Shown here one piece after another: positions 36,861 through 45,837 of a DNA stretch of 64,000 nucleotides (positions are counted from its first letter, which is position 1; each line of letters starts with the position of its first letter). Origin of the DNA: JAKOVR01 sp031415655 (GTDB lineage: Bacteria > Actinomycetota > Acidimicrobiia > Acidimicrobiales > Acidimicrobilacustridaceae). Below the pieces are notes generated by a model. The model saw only the letters and a list, made by a program, of their open reading frames with translations. It made no database searches and was not told the origin of the DNA. The stretch spans positions 24,680 through 88,679 of the forward strand of contig JANOSD010000029.1 of assembly GCA_031415655.1 (NCBI GenBank), read 5' to 3'. Made by a program: the position numbers and the translations under genes.

Positions 36861-38594
36861 TCAGCCGCCGAGCACGGCGATCTCGCTGATCGACAGGTTG
36901 GTGCGGTTGGCGCCGGCGGTGCCCGACCCGCTCCCGAGCGCCGTGATCCACAGCAGCACGTACTGTCCTTTGGACCCGCCCGTATCGAACTCCACCGCCC
37001 CCTGCGCGTCGGTGATCGCCGCGACCGGCTCGCCCCACTCGGCCAGCGTCTTGCCGGGGGTCTGGGCCACCCGGATCTCGCCCGCCCATCCGGTGGCCGA
37101 CGTGGTGACCTTCACCTTGCGAATCGGTGCCGAGCGCTCGAGTTTCACCCACACCCCCACGCCGGTCTTGCGTCCGCCGAGTGGGCGTTCGGCCGTCACC
37201 CCTTCGTAGCCCTCGGTGCTCCACGCCGTCTTGGCGTCACCATCGATCACCTTGGCCACGTTGGCGTCGTTCTCCTGGCCGTCTCCGGGGGGAGGGTCGA
37301 AGGTTCGGGCCTCCACCAGCTTGAGGGGGTCGAGTTTCGCCGCCCCGGGGATTTCGATGCCGGTGTTCTGGGAGAGGTCGCCGAGCATGTCCTGCCCACC
37401 GTTGGTCTGGAGCACCAGTGCGCCAGCCACCCCGAGCGCAGCGAGCACGAGCGTGGCGACGAGGACCGGGACCAGTACTCGCCGACGACGTCGGGGCAAG
37501 CCCGCTCGATCCGCTCGTCGTTGCCGGCGGCTCGGGGGGATGGGTTCGCCGATGCCGAGATCGGGCCCCTGCCCCTGCCCCGATCCCTGCGTGCCAGTCC
37601 CTTGCGTGGCGGTCCCTTGCGTGCCCTCCCCGCTCCCCTCGACACGAGCGGCGGTGCCGGGGAGCACACCGAATTCGGTGCGGTCGATCGAGGTGGTTCG
37701 ATCCCGGTCTCGGTGACCGTCAAGCCGGCTCACCCGGGTTCCGAGCAACGCCGCCCGCAACTCGGCGGCGGTGGTGTAACGGTCGGCCGGGTCGCGCGCG
37801 AGGCAACGCATCACCACCTGATCCAACGCGGCGGGAACCGATGGAAGCACCTGACGGGGTGAGGGCGGCACCACGTGCAGCCGGGCCAAGGCCATCGACG
37901 CTGCCGTGTCGCCGGTGAAGGGGGGAGTGCCGGTGAGCGCTTCGTAGAGCACGATGCCGAGGGCATAGATGTCGCTTCGTCCGTCGACTGGTTCGCTCTC
38001 CACCTGCTCCGGAGAGAGGTACTTCACCGACCCGAGCATGATGCCCGTCTGCGTGAGATCGGTGTCGTCGCGGACCTTGGCGATACCGAAGTCGGTGACC
38101 ATCACCCGGTCGTCGTCGCACAACAAGATGTTGGCGGGCTTGATATCGCGGTGCACCACGCCTCCGCAGTGCGCGGCGTGGAGGGCGTCGGCCACGTCGG
38201 CACCGATGTCGACGGCGTCGGAGGGGTCCATCACTTTCCGGTCGTCAAGGAAGCCGCGCAGCGTTCGGCCTCGGATGAGTTCCATCACGATGGCTTCGGT
38301 TTCGCCCTCGCTGATGGTGTCGTAGATCGACACGATGCTCGGATGCTGCAGGCGGGCGGCGGCCACCGCTTCGGCACGGAAACGTTGCACGAGGAGGTCG
38401 TCGTCGCCGAGATAGTGGTGCAGCAGTTTCACCGCCACGGCTCGACCGAGCACCGAGTCGAAACCTTCCCAGACTTCGGCCATACCACCGGCAGCGATCC
38501 GGCTTCGCAGTTCGTAACGCCCCCCGAGTACACGCCCGGCGAGGCCACCCGAAGGCGACGGGCGTGGTGCGGGCGAGGGCGGGGTTTGGGTCAT
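36861..38594 (-). CDS. Receptor Ser/Thr protein kinase with discoidin-like ectodomain (MviN/FhaA-type C-terminus)
   Basis: 577 residues. Residues 26-280 are a kinase: IAAGGMAEV loop, VAVK56, HRDIKPANILL (148-158) and DFG (168-170), so it should be active. A disordered linker holds GTQGTATQGTGTQGSGQGQG-type repeats. A membrane segment lies near 370-395, followed by an extracellular beta-sandwich with NDANVAKVIDGDAKTAWST and ISEIAVLG. That ectodomain resembles the discoidin-like C-terminal part of mycobacterial MurJ (MviN, Rv3910), where a pseudokinase precedes it. Here the same kinase-TM-ectodomain module is a separate, catalytically complete protein, and the MurJ membrane part is missing from the window. 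Likely involved in sensing or controlling cell-wall precursor export. Confidence 0.9.
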   Translation of the reverse strand: MTQTPPSPAPRPSPSGGLAGRVLGGRYELRSRIAAGGMAEVWEGFDSVLGRAVAVKLLHHYLGDDDLLVQRFRAEAVAAARLQHPSIVSIYDTISEGETEAIVMELIRGRTLRGFLDDRKVMDPSDAVDIGADVADALHAAHCGGVVHRDIKPANILLCDDDRVMVTDFGIAKVRDDTDLTQTGIMLGSVKYLSPEQVESEPVDGRSDIYALGIVLYEALTGTPPFTGDTAASMALARLHVVPPSPRQVLPSVPAALDQVVMRCLARDPADRYTTAAELRAALLGTRVSRLDGHRDRDRTTSIDRTEFGVLPGTAARVEGSGEGTQGTATQGTGTQGSGQGQGPDLGIGEPIPPSRRQRRADRAGLPRRRRRVLVPVLVATLVLAALGVAGALVLQTNGGQDMLGDLSQNTGIEIPGAAKLDPLKLVEARTFDPPPGDGQENDANVAKVIDGDAKTAWSTEGYEGVTAERPLGGRKTGVGVWVKLERSAPIRKVKVTTSATGWAGEIRVAQTPGKTLAEWGEPVAAITDAQGAVEFDTGGSKGQYVLLWITALGSGSGTAGANRTNLSISEIAVLGG

Positions 38595-38648
38595 AAGCGA
38601 CGGGTAGTCGGCCGGAAGAAGAATGGCCGTGGGTGCGGTGATGGAACG

Positions 38649-39491
38649 TCAGCCGGCGGGGATGACCCAGCACGCACCGATGATTCCCGGCCCGCCGTGG
38701 GTGCCGATGACCGGGCCGATCGTGCCCACCCGAACTTCTTGCCCTTGGAACGCCGGCGCCACGAGGGCCATGAAGTCGCCGATGTCGGTGGCGTTCGAAT
38801 GCACGATCGCCAGCTGCTCCACTTTGCCGTCGGCGACGATGCGGTCGAGGAGCCAAAGGAGCTCCTTCTTGCGAGTGCGGGGCTTGGCCGCCTCTTCCAC
38901 CTTGCCGGTGGAGATGTCGATGATCGGCTTGAACGACAGCACGGAACCGAGGAAGGCCTTGGCCCCGCCGATGCGCCCGCCCTTCTTCAGGTTGTCGAGC
39001 GTGTCGAGAGCGCCGAAGAGTCGGGTACGAGGAATCTGTTCGTTGACCGCCGCGAGTACTGCGTCGGCATCCCCGCCGTCAGCGGCCACCTTTGCCGCCG
39101 TGAGGACGAGGTTGCCGAGGCCCATGGTGATGCTCTTCGAGTCGATCACCCGTACGTCGAGCTTGCCGTCGAGGGCTTTGGCGGCGGTGCGAGCGGATTG
39201 GATCGTGGCCGACAACGCCTCCGAGATAGTGATGCAGATGATCTGATCAGCACCGGCCTCGGCTTGTTTGCGGAACGCCGCTTCGAAGAGTCCGGGGGCG
39301 GGAGCGGAGGTCTGCGGGAGCGCCACCGAGGTGGACATCTTGGCGTAGAAGTCGGCTACGGAGAGCTCGAACCGATCGGCGTATTCGTTGTCGTCGATGC
39401 GAATCGATAGGGGGACAACCTCGATGCCGTGGGCGTCGGCCTCATCGAAGGTGAGGTCACATGAGCTGTCGGTGACGATGCGTACGGCCAT
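38649..39491 (-). CDS. DegV family fatty-acid-binding protein
   Basis: 280 residues, full length for the family. Signatures: VRIVTDSSCDL at the start, IEVVPLSIRID, TSAPAPGLFEAAF, ITISEALSATIQSA, VIDSKSITMGLG and KPIIDISTGKVEEAAKPRTR. DegV proteins (FakB-type) bind a fatty acid and deliver it for phosphorylation by FakA; whether a FakA partner exists cannot be seen here. The gene occupies the place where murJ is found in the mycobacterial order, between the kinase and the DUF6049 gene. Cytoplasmic. Confidence 0.9.
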   Translation of the reverse strand: MAVRIVTDSSCDLTFDEADAHGIEVVPLSIRIDDNEYADRFELSVADFYAKMSTSVALPQTSAPAPGLFEAAFRKQAEAGADQIICITISEALSATIQSARTAAKALDGKLDVRVIDSKSITMGLGNLVLTAAKVAADGGDADAVLAAVNEQIPRTRLFGALDTLDNLKKGGRIGGAKAFLGSVLSFKPIIDISTGKVEEAAKPRTRKKELLWLLDRIVADGKVEQLAIVHSNATDIGDFMALVAPAFQGQEVRVGTIGPVIGTHGGPGIIGACWVIPAG

Positions 39492-39551
39492 GTGGAGTGA
39501 TTCCTTCGTGACGGGAACTCACGGCGGTCCCGTGAGGAGTGCAGCTGAGGT

Positions 39552-42092
39552 TCAGGTGCGTTTGAGCGTAGTGGAGCGGGTTTCCCGGTCCCCGGCTCCT
39601 TCGGTTCCGTCTGGCCCCTCCGGCCCCTCCGGCCCGTGGTCCTCCACCTCAGGTTGCGGTTCCCGGGCGGCGCCCGCTGCCGGTGGAACTCGCCGAGCCT
39701 TACGCTCGCGAAGGATGTGGCGTCCCCACCACAGGGCGAGAAAGACGCCGGCACCGATCGAGATCCCGAGGCCCACGCCGCCAACCGACGTTGAGCGAAA
39801 CGACAGTTTGGTGTTCGCAACGGGACGGTCGCCGTCGGGGGAGGTGAGGGCGGCACCGATCTGTACCTGTACGACCCCGCTGACTCGTGTGCGAATCGCC
39901 AGCTCAAGACGGTTGGCGCCCGGTCGCAGGGTGAGGTTTTGCACGTCGCCGTCCACGAACTGCACGCGGTCGCTGGTGAGGGTGAGCTTCACCCGCACCG
40001 GCACCGACTTGGCGTTGTTGATGGTGACGGGCAGCCGTCCTTCGCTCGAGGTCAGCGTCACCTCGGGTTGTTCGGGGAAGGTGATGGCGTCGGCAACGTC
40101 GTTCACGGTGGCGACCGCGGCATCGAGGTATCCCTGTTTGTCGGAGCCCGGTAGTTCTGCCGCGCCCGAGACGATCAGCAACGTGGACAACTCGTCGGCC
40201 CGTTGGGGATCGTCGGGCACCATGGCGCTCAGGGATTTCAGGCTGGTCTGGGCCTTGGCCAGGCTCTGTGGGTAGTCCCCGAGCCCGGGCGATGCCCCGG
40301 GGAGGTAGGTACGGACCAACGTGGGTTCATTGCGACTGCCCGACGAGGTGAAGGTCTGCCCGCCCTTGTCGCCGGCCGCCTCGGTGAACGCAAAGAGGCC
40401 GTCGATCGTGACGGGCGTGATCACCTGGCGTCCGGGCGGTGGCGGCTGGCCGGCGGCATCGAGGGCGCCGAGCAACGTGTCGAGGTAGGCGGCGGGCACA
40501 TCGTCGGGAAGTTGCAGCACCACCCCTCGGCGCAGCGCCGGGCTGTCGTCGTGGAGGATGGCAAGATCGGCAAGGGTGCGATGGGCGTTGAGCACCGGGT
40601 CGCTCGACGACTGAAGATGCGAAGCCAACGCCGCATCGGTGCCAACCGCCGGCGTACGTGTGCCCACCGGGCCGTCGAGTTCGAACGTCCGGGTGAGCGC
40701 CTTGTCGAAGTCCTTCGTGGGTGGCAGGGGAAAAAGCAACGCATCGGGCAACACCAGATGTTTGGCCCCTCGTCCCCGAAGAAAGGTGAGTGCGTCGACG
40801 GTGACGGTGGGATCCATCAGCGCAGTGGCGGGGTCCGGGGGGCCGAGCAGTTCGGTGAGGGTGCGGGTACCGACCTCGAACTGTCGGGCGAGGTCGGCCG
40901 ACAACGCCGATCCGCCGTTTATCCAGCTCCCGAGATCCAGATTCACGTAGGGGGCGTTGAACACTTGCCGACCAGAAGCGATGCGTCGAAGCATCTCGGG
41001 ATCGAGTTGATTCGTTTCGACGAGCGCGTGCAACGTCTCCGGCGTGGCGCTGATGCTCACGGGAACGTTGCGATGACGATCGAGCACGGCCACTCGTTCG
41101 GCCAGCTGCGGTCCGCCGTCGCCGAGGTCGATTGAGCCATCGGTGCGGGTGGCGACCGGCCCCCGTAGTGGCACGATCACTGACGCCGCGAACAGCGGGC
41201 TTGGATCCGGATCGGCGGGAGGCAGCTTTACCATGTGGGTGACGAGTTGCGTGAGTGTCTCGGCGTTGGGGCGACGAAGCTCGATGACAAACGGGTACAC
41301 CCCAGGGTCGCGGACCCAGAACCCGACGAGCGGTTGTGAGGCCGACTCCACATTGAACTGAGCCCGGTAACTGCCGTCGCTTTCGGCCGGGATATTGGTG
41401 AGCGGCACTACGGGAACGGCCGGGGTGAGTGGGGGGCCGAGTTTGTCGGTGGCACGGATCGTGTCGAGGAATCTGTTGCGGCCATTGACGATTCGCGGGT
41501 ACAGCTGAAACGAGATCTCGGCGTCGGGGGGCACGTTTTCCACTCGGAAACCCACCTCGAAGAGTCCCCCAGTGGGGGCCACCCAGGCGGTCTGCGACAC
41601 CAATCGAATGACCGGTCCGGTCGGAGACACTTGCGCTGATTCGGCTCGGGCTACTGGCGCACACAGCACGAGGAGCAGGAGCACGATGAGCGCCCGTACG
41701 ATGGCGGGGACGGCGCCCGAAGCGACTGGCGGGGCCACGCCCGAGACGACCGTCGGGCCGGAACGCTGGCCGGCGCGCCCGGTTGAACTCGGCATTGGAT
41801 GGGGCATTGAACTCGGCATGGAAGTCGGCATGGAAGTCGGCATTGCACGGTGGTCGGAACGCCGGCTTGAACTCGGGTTTGGATTCGGGTTTGGACTCGG
41901 GTTTGGACTCGGGTTTGGATTTGACCCGGATCTCGGGCCGGAACGGTGGTTGGAATGCTGGGTTGGAATCAGGCGAGAACGCCGACTTGCACGATGGTTC
42001 CGGGCACGTCCGCTTGGACCCGGGACTCGCCCTTGGTCGGTTCCGTTTGGCGCCGTTCTCCTTGGGTCGCCTCCGCCGGTTCGTGCGGTCAT
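39552..42092 (-). CDS. DUF6049 family exported membrane protein (Rv3909-like)
   Basis: 846 residues. Residues 1-135 are low complexity (NPNPSPNPSPNPNPNP and repeated MPTSMPSS) encoded by 12-bp DNA tandems at 41792-41925, then a signal segment (ALIVLLLLVLCAPVARA). A long extracellular region follows (IRLVSQTAWVAPTGGLFEV onward) and one C-terminal membrane segment (GVGLGISIGAGVFLALWW). The pattern matches the large uncharacterised protein encoded beside murJ, sigM and pcnA in many actinobacteria. The ATG overlaps the stop of the GNAT gene by 4 bp (ATGA), which supports this start. Function unknown, presumed cell-wall related. Confidence 0.82.
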   Translation of the reverse strand: MTARTGGGDPRRTAPNGTDQGRVPGPSGRARNHRASRRSRLIPTQHSNHRSGPRSGSNPNPSPNPSPNPNPNPSSSRRSDHRAMPTSMPTSMPSSMPHPMPSSTGRAGQRSGPTVVSGVAPPVASGAVPAIVRALIVLLLLVLCAPVARAESAQVSPTGPVIRLVSQTAWVAPTGGLFEVGFRVENVPPDAEISFQLYPRIVNGRNRFLDTIRATDKLGPPLTPAVPVVPLTNIPAESDGSYRAQFNVESASQPLVGFWVRDPGVYPFVIELRRPNAETLTQLVTHMVKLPPADPDPSPLFAASVIVPLRGPVATRTDGSIDLGDGGPQLAERVAVLDRHRNVPVSISATPETLHALVETNQLDPEMLRRIASGRQVFNAPYVNLDLGSWINGGSALSADLARQFEVGTRTLTELLGPPDPATALMDPTVTVDALTFLRGRGAKHLVLPDALLFPLPPTKDFDKALTRTFELDGPVGTRTPAVGTDAALASHLQSSSDPVLNAHRTLADLAILHDDSPALRRGVVLQLPDDVPAAYLDTLLGALDAAGQPPPPGRQVITPVTIDGLFAFTEAAGDKGGQTFTSSGSRNEPTLVRTYLPGASPGLGDYPQSLAKAQTSLKSLSAMVPDDPQRADELSTLLIVSGAAELPGSDKQGYLDAAVATVNDVADAITFPEQPEVTLTSSEGRLPVTINNAKSVPVRVKLTLTSDRVQFVDGDVQNLTLRPGANRLELAIRTRVSGVVQVQIGAALTSPDGDRPVANTKLSFRSTSVGGVGLGISIGAGVFLALWWGRHILRERKARRVPPAAGAAREPQPEVEDHGPEGPEGPDGTEGAGDRETRSTTLKRT

Positions 42093-42883
42093 TGGGGCGG
42101 CGCAATCGTGGGCCGGCCGGCGTCCACGGTGGCCGGCTCGAACGATCGCCAGAGCACGGTGAGGCCCTGCTCCTCCAGTTCGAAGCCGAGAGACTCGTAC
42201 AGGGCGAGGGCACGACGGTTGATTTCTTGAGTGTTCACCAGCATGGCGGTGGCGCTGCGTCGCCGCGCCCAGTGCAGCGCGTCGATCACCAGTGCCCTCC
42301 CGATGCCCTGACGTTGGGCCTCCGGGCGTACGGCGAGCCGCTGCAGATACGACAAGTCCAGTGATCGTCCCGTGATGGCATACCCGGCAATCATTGGACC
42401 GGCGGTGGGGAGCGTGCTGGCCAGCCCGCTCGGCAAACTGGCGTGCACCCGGAAACGGGTGTGAGGAGTGGCCCGCCGCGCTTCGTCGATGCCGAGTTGA
42501 TCGAATCGCCAGAATGGATCGAATGCTGATGAGTCGACGCTGAGAACCTCGGTACGGTCCTGGCGTCCTGCCCGACGAATGGGGCCCCGTCGGGGTTTCG
42601 GCGCCGGCAGTCGGTCCAAGGGATGTCGGAGCAAGTGCAGCCGTTCGTGGGTGGAGAAGCCTGCCGCACTGAATGGCGCCAACTCGTTGTGGCCGAGGGC
42701 CGCAGTGAGCACTCCCGAATAGCCGCCGCCTTTGATCACTTCAAGTGCGTTGGTGATCCCTTGCGCCGACAACGGGCGGCCGGGGACGGGAACGGGCACG
42801 AGGTACGCCAGGCGGTCGTCGCCGCGCCAGGGTCCCCAGCGAAATCGGTCGGAGCCGAGGTTGAGCACGGCAAGTCGGCGCAT
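42089..42883 (-). CDS. GNAT N-acetyltransferase
   Basis: 264 residues from the ATG at 42883, with AGGAG 4 nt upstream. The C-terminal 110 residues are a GNAT domain: SYLQRLAVRPEAQRQGIGRAL (motif A, Q-R-Q-G-I-G) and NRRALALYESLGFELEEQG. The N-terminal half (LGSDRFRWGPWRGDD) is not assigned and may be substrate specific. Translationally coupled to the DUF6049 gene by a 4-bp overlap. Acceptor unknown. Confidence 0.85.
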   Translation of the reverse strand: MRRLAVLNLGSDRFRWGPWRGDDRLAYLVPVPVPGRPLSAQGITNALEVIKGGGYSGVLTAALGHNELAPFSAAGFSTHERLHLLRHPLDRLPAPKPRRGPIRRAGRQDRTEVLSVDSSAFDPFWRFDQLGIDEARRATPHTRFRVHASLPSGLASTLPTAGPMIAGYAITGRSLDLSYLQRLAVRPEAQRQGIGRALVIDALHWARRRSATAMLVNTQEINRRALALYESLGFELEEQGLTVLWRSFEPATVDAGRPTIAPPQ

Positions 42884-42953
42884 GACACTCCTGAGGATAC
42901 GGCGGGTACCGACTGACGCACTGCCACCCCCGCCCCCCGCCCCCTCCTTTTGC

Positions 42954-43057
42954 GAACTGGACACACCTTCTGTCGCCAGACCGACAGAAGGTGTGTCCAG
43001 TTCGGGGGAGTGTCCAGTTCGGGGGAGTGCCCAGTTCGGGGGTGTGCCCAGTTCGGC
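42954..43057. repeat. Family II palindrome (perfect 23-bp arms) plus 17-bp tandem repeats
   Basis: The palindrome at 42954-43005 has perfect 23-bp arms (CGAACTGGACACACCTTCTG plus TCG) around a CCAGAC loop. Its right arm merges into four CCAGTTCG starts at 42998, 43015, 43032 and 43049, exactly 17 bp apart (CCAGTTCGGGGGAGTGY). It occupies the divergent gap between the GNAT gene and a plus-strand membrane protein. The element reads coding-like in several frames only through its symmetry. Confidence 0.92.
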
Positions 43058-43274
43058 GAAAGCCGCCATCGGCGGTGAACGGCGTCGACTGAAGCAGATG
43101 CGAGAGGTGTCACATTGGGGCCAATCGGGGTAACCCGAGGCCCTCGTTCCGGTCGTTGGCGGCGTTCCCTGCCCGATCCGACCTTCTGTCCGGTCAGTCC
43201 GGCCAGGCAGCACGAGCGACGATCCCGCCGCAAGAAATACCCCGAATCCCCGCCAAGAAACCCTGGAGCTACTG

Positions 43275-44255
43275 ATGTCGACCTCGAACCCGCAACCATC
43301 GCGCTGGGCCACCCCTACCGCACCCAACGCGCCGGGGCACGTGCCCCCGACCGCCCCCACTAGTCCGCATGAATCGGCGTTCGATGCCACCGCGGCGTTC
43401 GCGACCACTCGCACGGCAGCGCCACCCACTGTCGTGGTCGGGGCGACGGAACTCGCCGCCGCCATCGCGGAGTCACCCCCGCCGATTCCGCCCAGCATCC
43501 CTCACTTCGTGGGTCCGGAAGTTCCGCCCAGCCGTTCTCGCCGCAACAAAGCAGTCGGCGTCTCCGTGGTGGCGTTCCTCCTCCTCGGCGGCGCGGCGGG
43601 TGGTTCCTTGGTGCTTCGCAACCGCAACCAACCGACCCTGCAGACGGCGTCGGGAACTGCAGCGATGGCCAGCCCGTCGAACTCCGTCGGCGCGGGCGGT
43701 GCGAGTGGACAAACGGCGCCGGGCGTATCGGCGCCGATCGCTCCTGTCGGCACTGTGGGGACGGTCGGAACGGTGGCCACCGACTCCGACGGTTCGGGTG
43801 ACGCCGCTGGTGAGGATGGGTCCACCGCAACCCCGTCCACCGCGCCGCCGCCGACCACCGCCCCGTCCGCCCCTACGTCGGCTCCCCCGAAGCCGCCAAC
43901 CAATCCGACGCCTACCAATCCGCCTGCGCCGGCACCCACTACGCCGCCGACGACCGCCGCCCCCATGGCGAAGGTGACATCGGTCAACGCTCCGGCCGTG
44001 TGGTCGTGCGGGAGCGAGGCGCCCCACGGTCCGCCGTCTACCCAACTCACGATCTCGTGGACCAGCACCAACGCCACAAAGGTCACCTTGGGCATCGATT
44101 CCCCGTCGGGCGTGTACGCGGACGACCTGCCGGCCAGCGGGAGCCTTGTGGTGCCGGCGCCCTGTGCGGGCGACACCCAGACCTATTACATCACGGCCTA
44201 CGGCCCCAACGGCAGCAAGGACACGATGTCCGTGACCACCGAAGGCCGCGCCTGA
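43275..44255 (+). CDS. Single-pass membrane protein with Thr/Pro-rich spacer and Ig-like C-terminus
   Basis: 326 residues. A Pro/Thr/Ala-rich cytoplasmic part (1-90) precedes one membrane segment (about 92-112, AVGVSVVAFLLLGGAAGGSLV in parts). An extracellular Thr/Pro spacer follows (TTAPSAPTSAPPKPPT). The last 100 residues look like a small beta-sandwich with two Cys (VWSCGSEA, VPAPCAGD) and NGSKDTMSVTTE. Flanked on both sides by family II palindromes. No family recognised; likely a cell-envelope protein. Confidence 0.7.
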   Translation: MSTSNPQPSRWATPTAPNAPGHVPPTAPTSPHESAFDATAAFATTRTAAPPTVVVGATELAAAIAESPPPIPPSIPHFVGPEVPPSRSRRNKAVGVSVVAFLLLGGAAGGSLVLRNRNQPTLQTASGTAAMASPSNSVGAGGASGQTAPGVSAPIAPVGTVGTVGTVATDSDGSGDAAGEDGSTATPSTAPPPTTAPSAPTSAPPKPPTNPTPTNPPAPAPTTPPTTAAPMAKVTSVNAPAVWSCGSEAPHGPPSTQLTISWTSTNATKVTLGIDSPSGVYADDLPASGSLVVPAPCAGDTQTYYITAYGPNGSKDTMSVTTEGRA

Positions 44256-44364
44256 CCCCGAGTCCGAACCCCCGAGTCCGAACCCCCAAGTCCGAACTGG
44301 GCACACCTTTCGTCGTCAGAGCGACGGAATGTGTGCCCAGTTCGGGAATGCTGTGTGCCCAGTT
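44256..44364. repeat. Family II palindrome, second copy, with 14-bp tandems
   Basis: Three tandem CCCCGAGTCCGAAC-type units (44256-44292) lead into a 52-bp palindrome at 44293-44344. Its 23-bp arms match in 21 positions and enclose TCAGAG. A direct TGTGTGCCCAGTTCGGG copy follows. Relative to the first copy it carries CTGGGCACAC instead of CTGGACACAC. It ends 27 bp before the ATG of the histone-deacetylase-family gene. Confidence 0.88.
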
Positions 44365-44390
44365 CGGGAAATCGGCGTACGGTCAGGGCG

Positions 44391-45407
44391 ATGACGGTGC
44401 TCTTCGTAACCCACGAGCAGTTCGCCCAGCACGGCACCGGAGCGGAACATCCCGAGCGACCGGCCCGGCTCGATGCCGTGGGGGCCGGCAGGGAAGAAAG
44501 CAACCTGGGCGACGCGCTGCGCCTGCTGGTGCCGAGCCCGGCCGATGTGCCGGCGGTGAGCGCCGTGCACCCCTCGCCGTATGTCGACGATCTGCAGCGA
44601 TACGCCTCCGCCGGCGGGGGACATCTGGACCCCGACACTGTGGTGAGTAAGGGCTCGTTCGACGCTGCTCTGCTGGCCGCCGGTGCCGGGCTCGACGCCA
44701 TCGCTGCGTTAACCAGGGGTGAGGCCGATGCGGCGTTCTGTGCCGTCCGTCCCCCCGGCCATCACGCCACCCCCACCCGTCCGATGGGCTTTTGCCTAAT
44801 GAACAACGTGGCCGTGGCCGCCCATTCGTTGGCGGATCGGGGGGAACGGGTGGTGATCGTGGACATCGACGCCCATCATGGCAACGGCACGCAAGACGCC
44901 TTTTACGACGATCCCCGGGTGCTTTACGTCTCCGCCCATCAATACCCCTTCTATCCGGGCACGGGAGGGGCCGACGAAGTGGGATCGGGCCCGGGTCGGG
45001 GGCTCACGCTAAACGTGCCGATGGCGGCCGGCTCCACTGGCGACGTGTACCGCGACGCGGTCGAGCGCATCATTGCGCCGGCGATCGACGGTTTCGCCCC
45101 AACCTGGATGCTCGTGTCGCTTGGGTTCGATGCCCATCGATTTGATCCACTCACCCAGCTCGGGCTCTCATCGGCGGACTACGCGAGTCTCACGGCGCGC
45201 CTGCTTCAGTTCGTGCCGCCGGGACGGTCCGTTTGGTTCCTCGAAGGCGGCTATGACCTCGACGCCCTTCGAGTGTGTACCGCCGTCACCTTGCGGGTCC
45301 TCGCTGGTGAGGTCGGTGACGCACCGGAGCGCGAAACGATCGGTGGGGGGAACAGGCGCATCCTCGACCAGGTCCTGGCGCTCCGCGCCGAGCTCGGCCT
45401 GTCGTGA
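44391..45407 (+). CDS. Histone deacetylase / acetoin-utilisation (AcuC-like) family protein
   Basis: 338 residues. Zinc deacetylase motifs are all visible: HPERPARLDAV, RPPGHHATPTRPMGFC, VVIVDIDAHHGNGTQ, LYVSAHQYPFYPGTG, LVSLGFDAHRFDPL and FLEGGYDLDALRV. Bacterial members remove acetyl groups from proteins such as acetyl-CoA synthetase, or from polyamines; target unknown. The ATG at 44391 opens the domain directly, as is usual for the family. Followed by a family I array. Confidence 0.9.
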   Translation: MTVLFVTHEQFAQHGTGAEHPERPARLDAVGAGREESNLGDALRLLVPSPADVPAVSAVHPSPYVDDLQRYASAGGGHLDPDTVVSKGSFDAALLAAGAGLDAIAALTRGEADAAFCAVRPPGHHATPTRPMGFCLMNNVAVAAHSLADRGERVVIVDIDAHHGNGTQDAFYDDPRVLYVSAHQYPFYPGTGGADEVGSGPGRGLTLNVPMAAGSTGDVYRDAVERIIAPAIDGFAPTWMLVSLGFDAHRFDPLTQLGLSSADYASLTARLLQFVPPGRSVWFLEGGYDLDALRVCTAVTLRVLAGEVGDAPERETIGGGNRRILDQVLALRAELGLS

Positions 45408-45483
45408 CGCGGCTCGGCCCGTCGTGCCATTGCCCAGCGTGAGCCTGACCGCCCGCTGGCGGGGCGCGGTCCACCCCCCGGAA

Positions 45484-45714
45484 CGGTTGGGCAGGAGCGC
45501 GGTGTCCAACGATGCCCCTGCCCACACGTTGCGCGGCCGGCGGGCCACTCGTTGCGCGGGCGGCGGGGCGCGGTCGACCCCCCGGAACGGTTGGGTAGGA
45601 GCGTGGTGTCCAACGATGCCCCTGCCCACACGTTGCGCGGCCGCCGCCCACTCACCGTCGTCGTTTGGGCGGGAGCGTGGTGTCTAACGGTGCTCCTGCC
45701 CAGTCGTTGCGCGG
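45484..45714. repeat. Family I palindrome array, three 53-bp units
   Basis: Units start at 45484, 45588 and 45662. The arms are TGGGCAGGAGC / GCCCCTGCCCA with small changes (GTAGGAGC in the second, GCGGGAGC in the third), with a loop GTGTCCAACGATG and the ACGTTGCGCGG end. The first two share a further upstream GGGGCGCGGTC..CCCCCCGGAACGG stretch, giving a 104-bp higher-order period. The array lies between co-directional genes (histone deacetylase family, pcnA). Confidence 0.9.
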
Positions 45715-45837
45715 GCGCGGTCCCGGTGGCGAACGAACTGCCGTCCGTGTCGGACGACACGGCGCGGTGGCGCACCAACTCGCCGGCGTCAACAACCGCT
45801 TGGGACCGCCGTCCATCTCACCGGTAGCGTCGCCGCC

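Noticed and set aside
40327..42213. 628-codon reverse frame overlapping the DUF6049 gene
   Set aside because: Other frame on the same strand, Arg/Pro-rich, without ribosome site.
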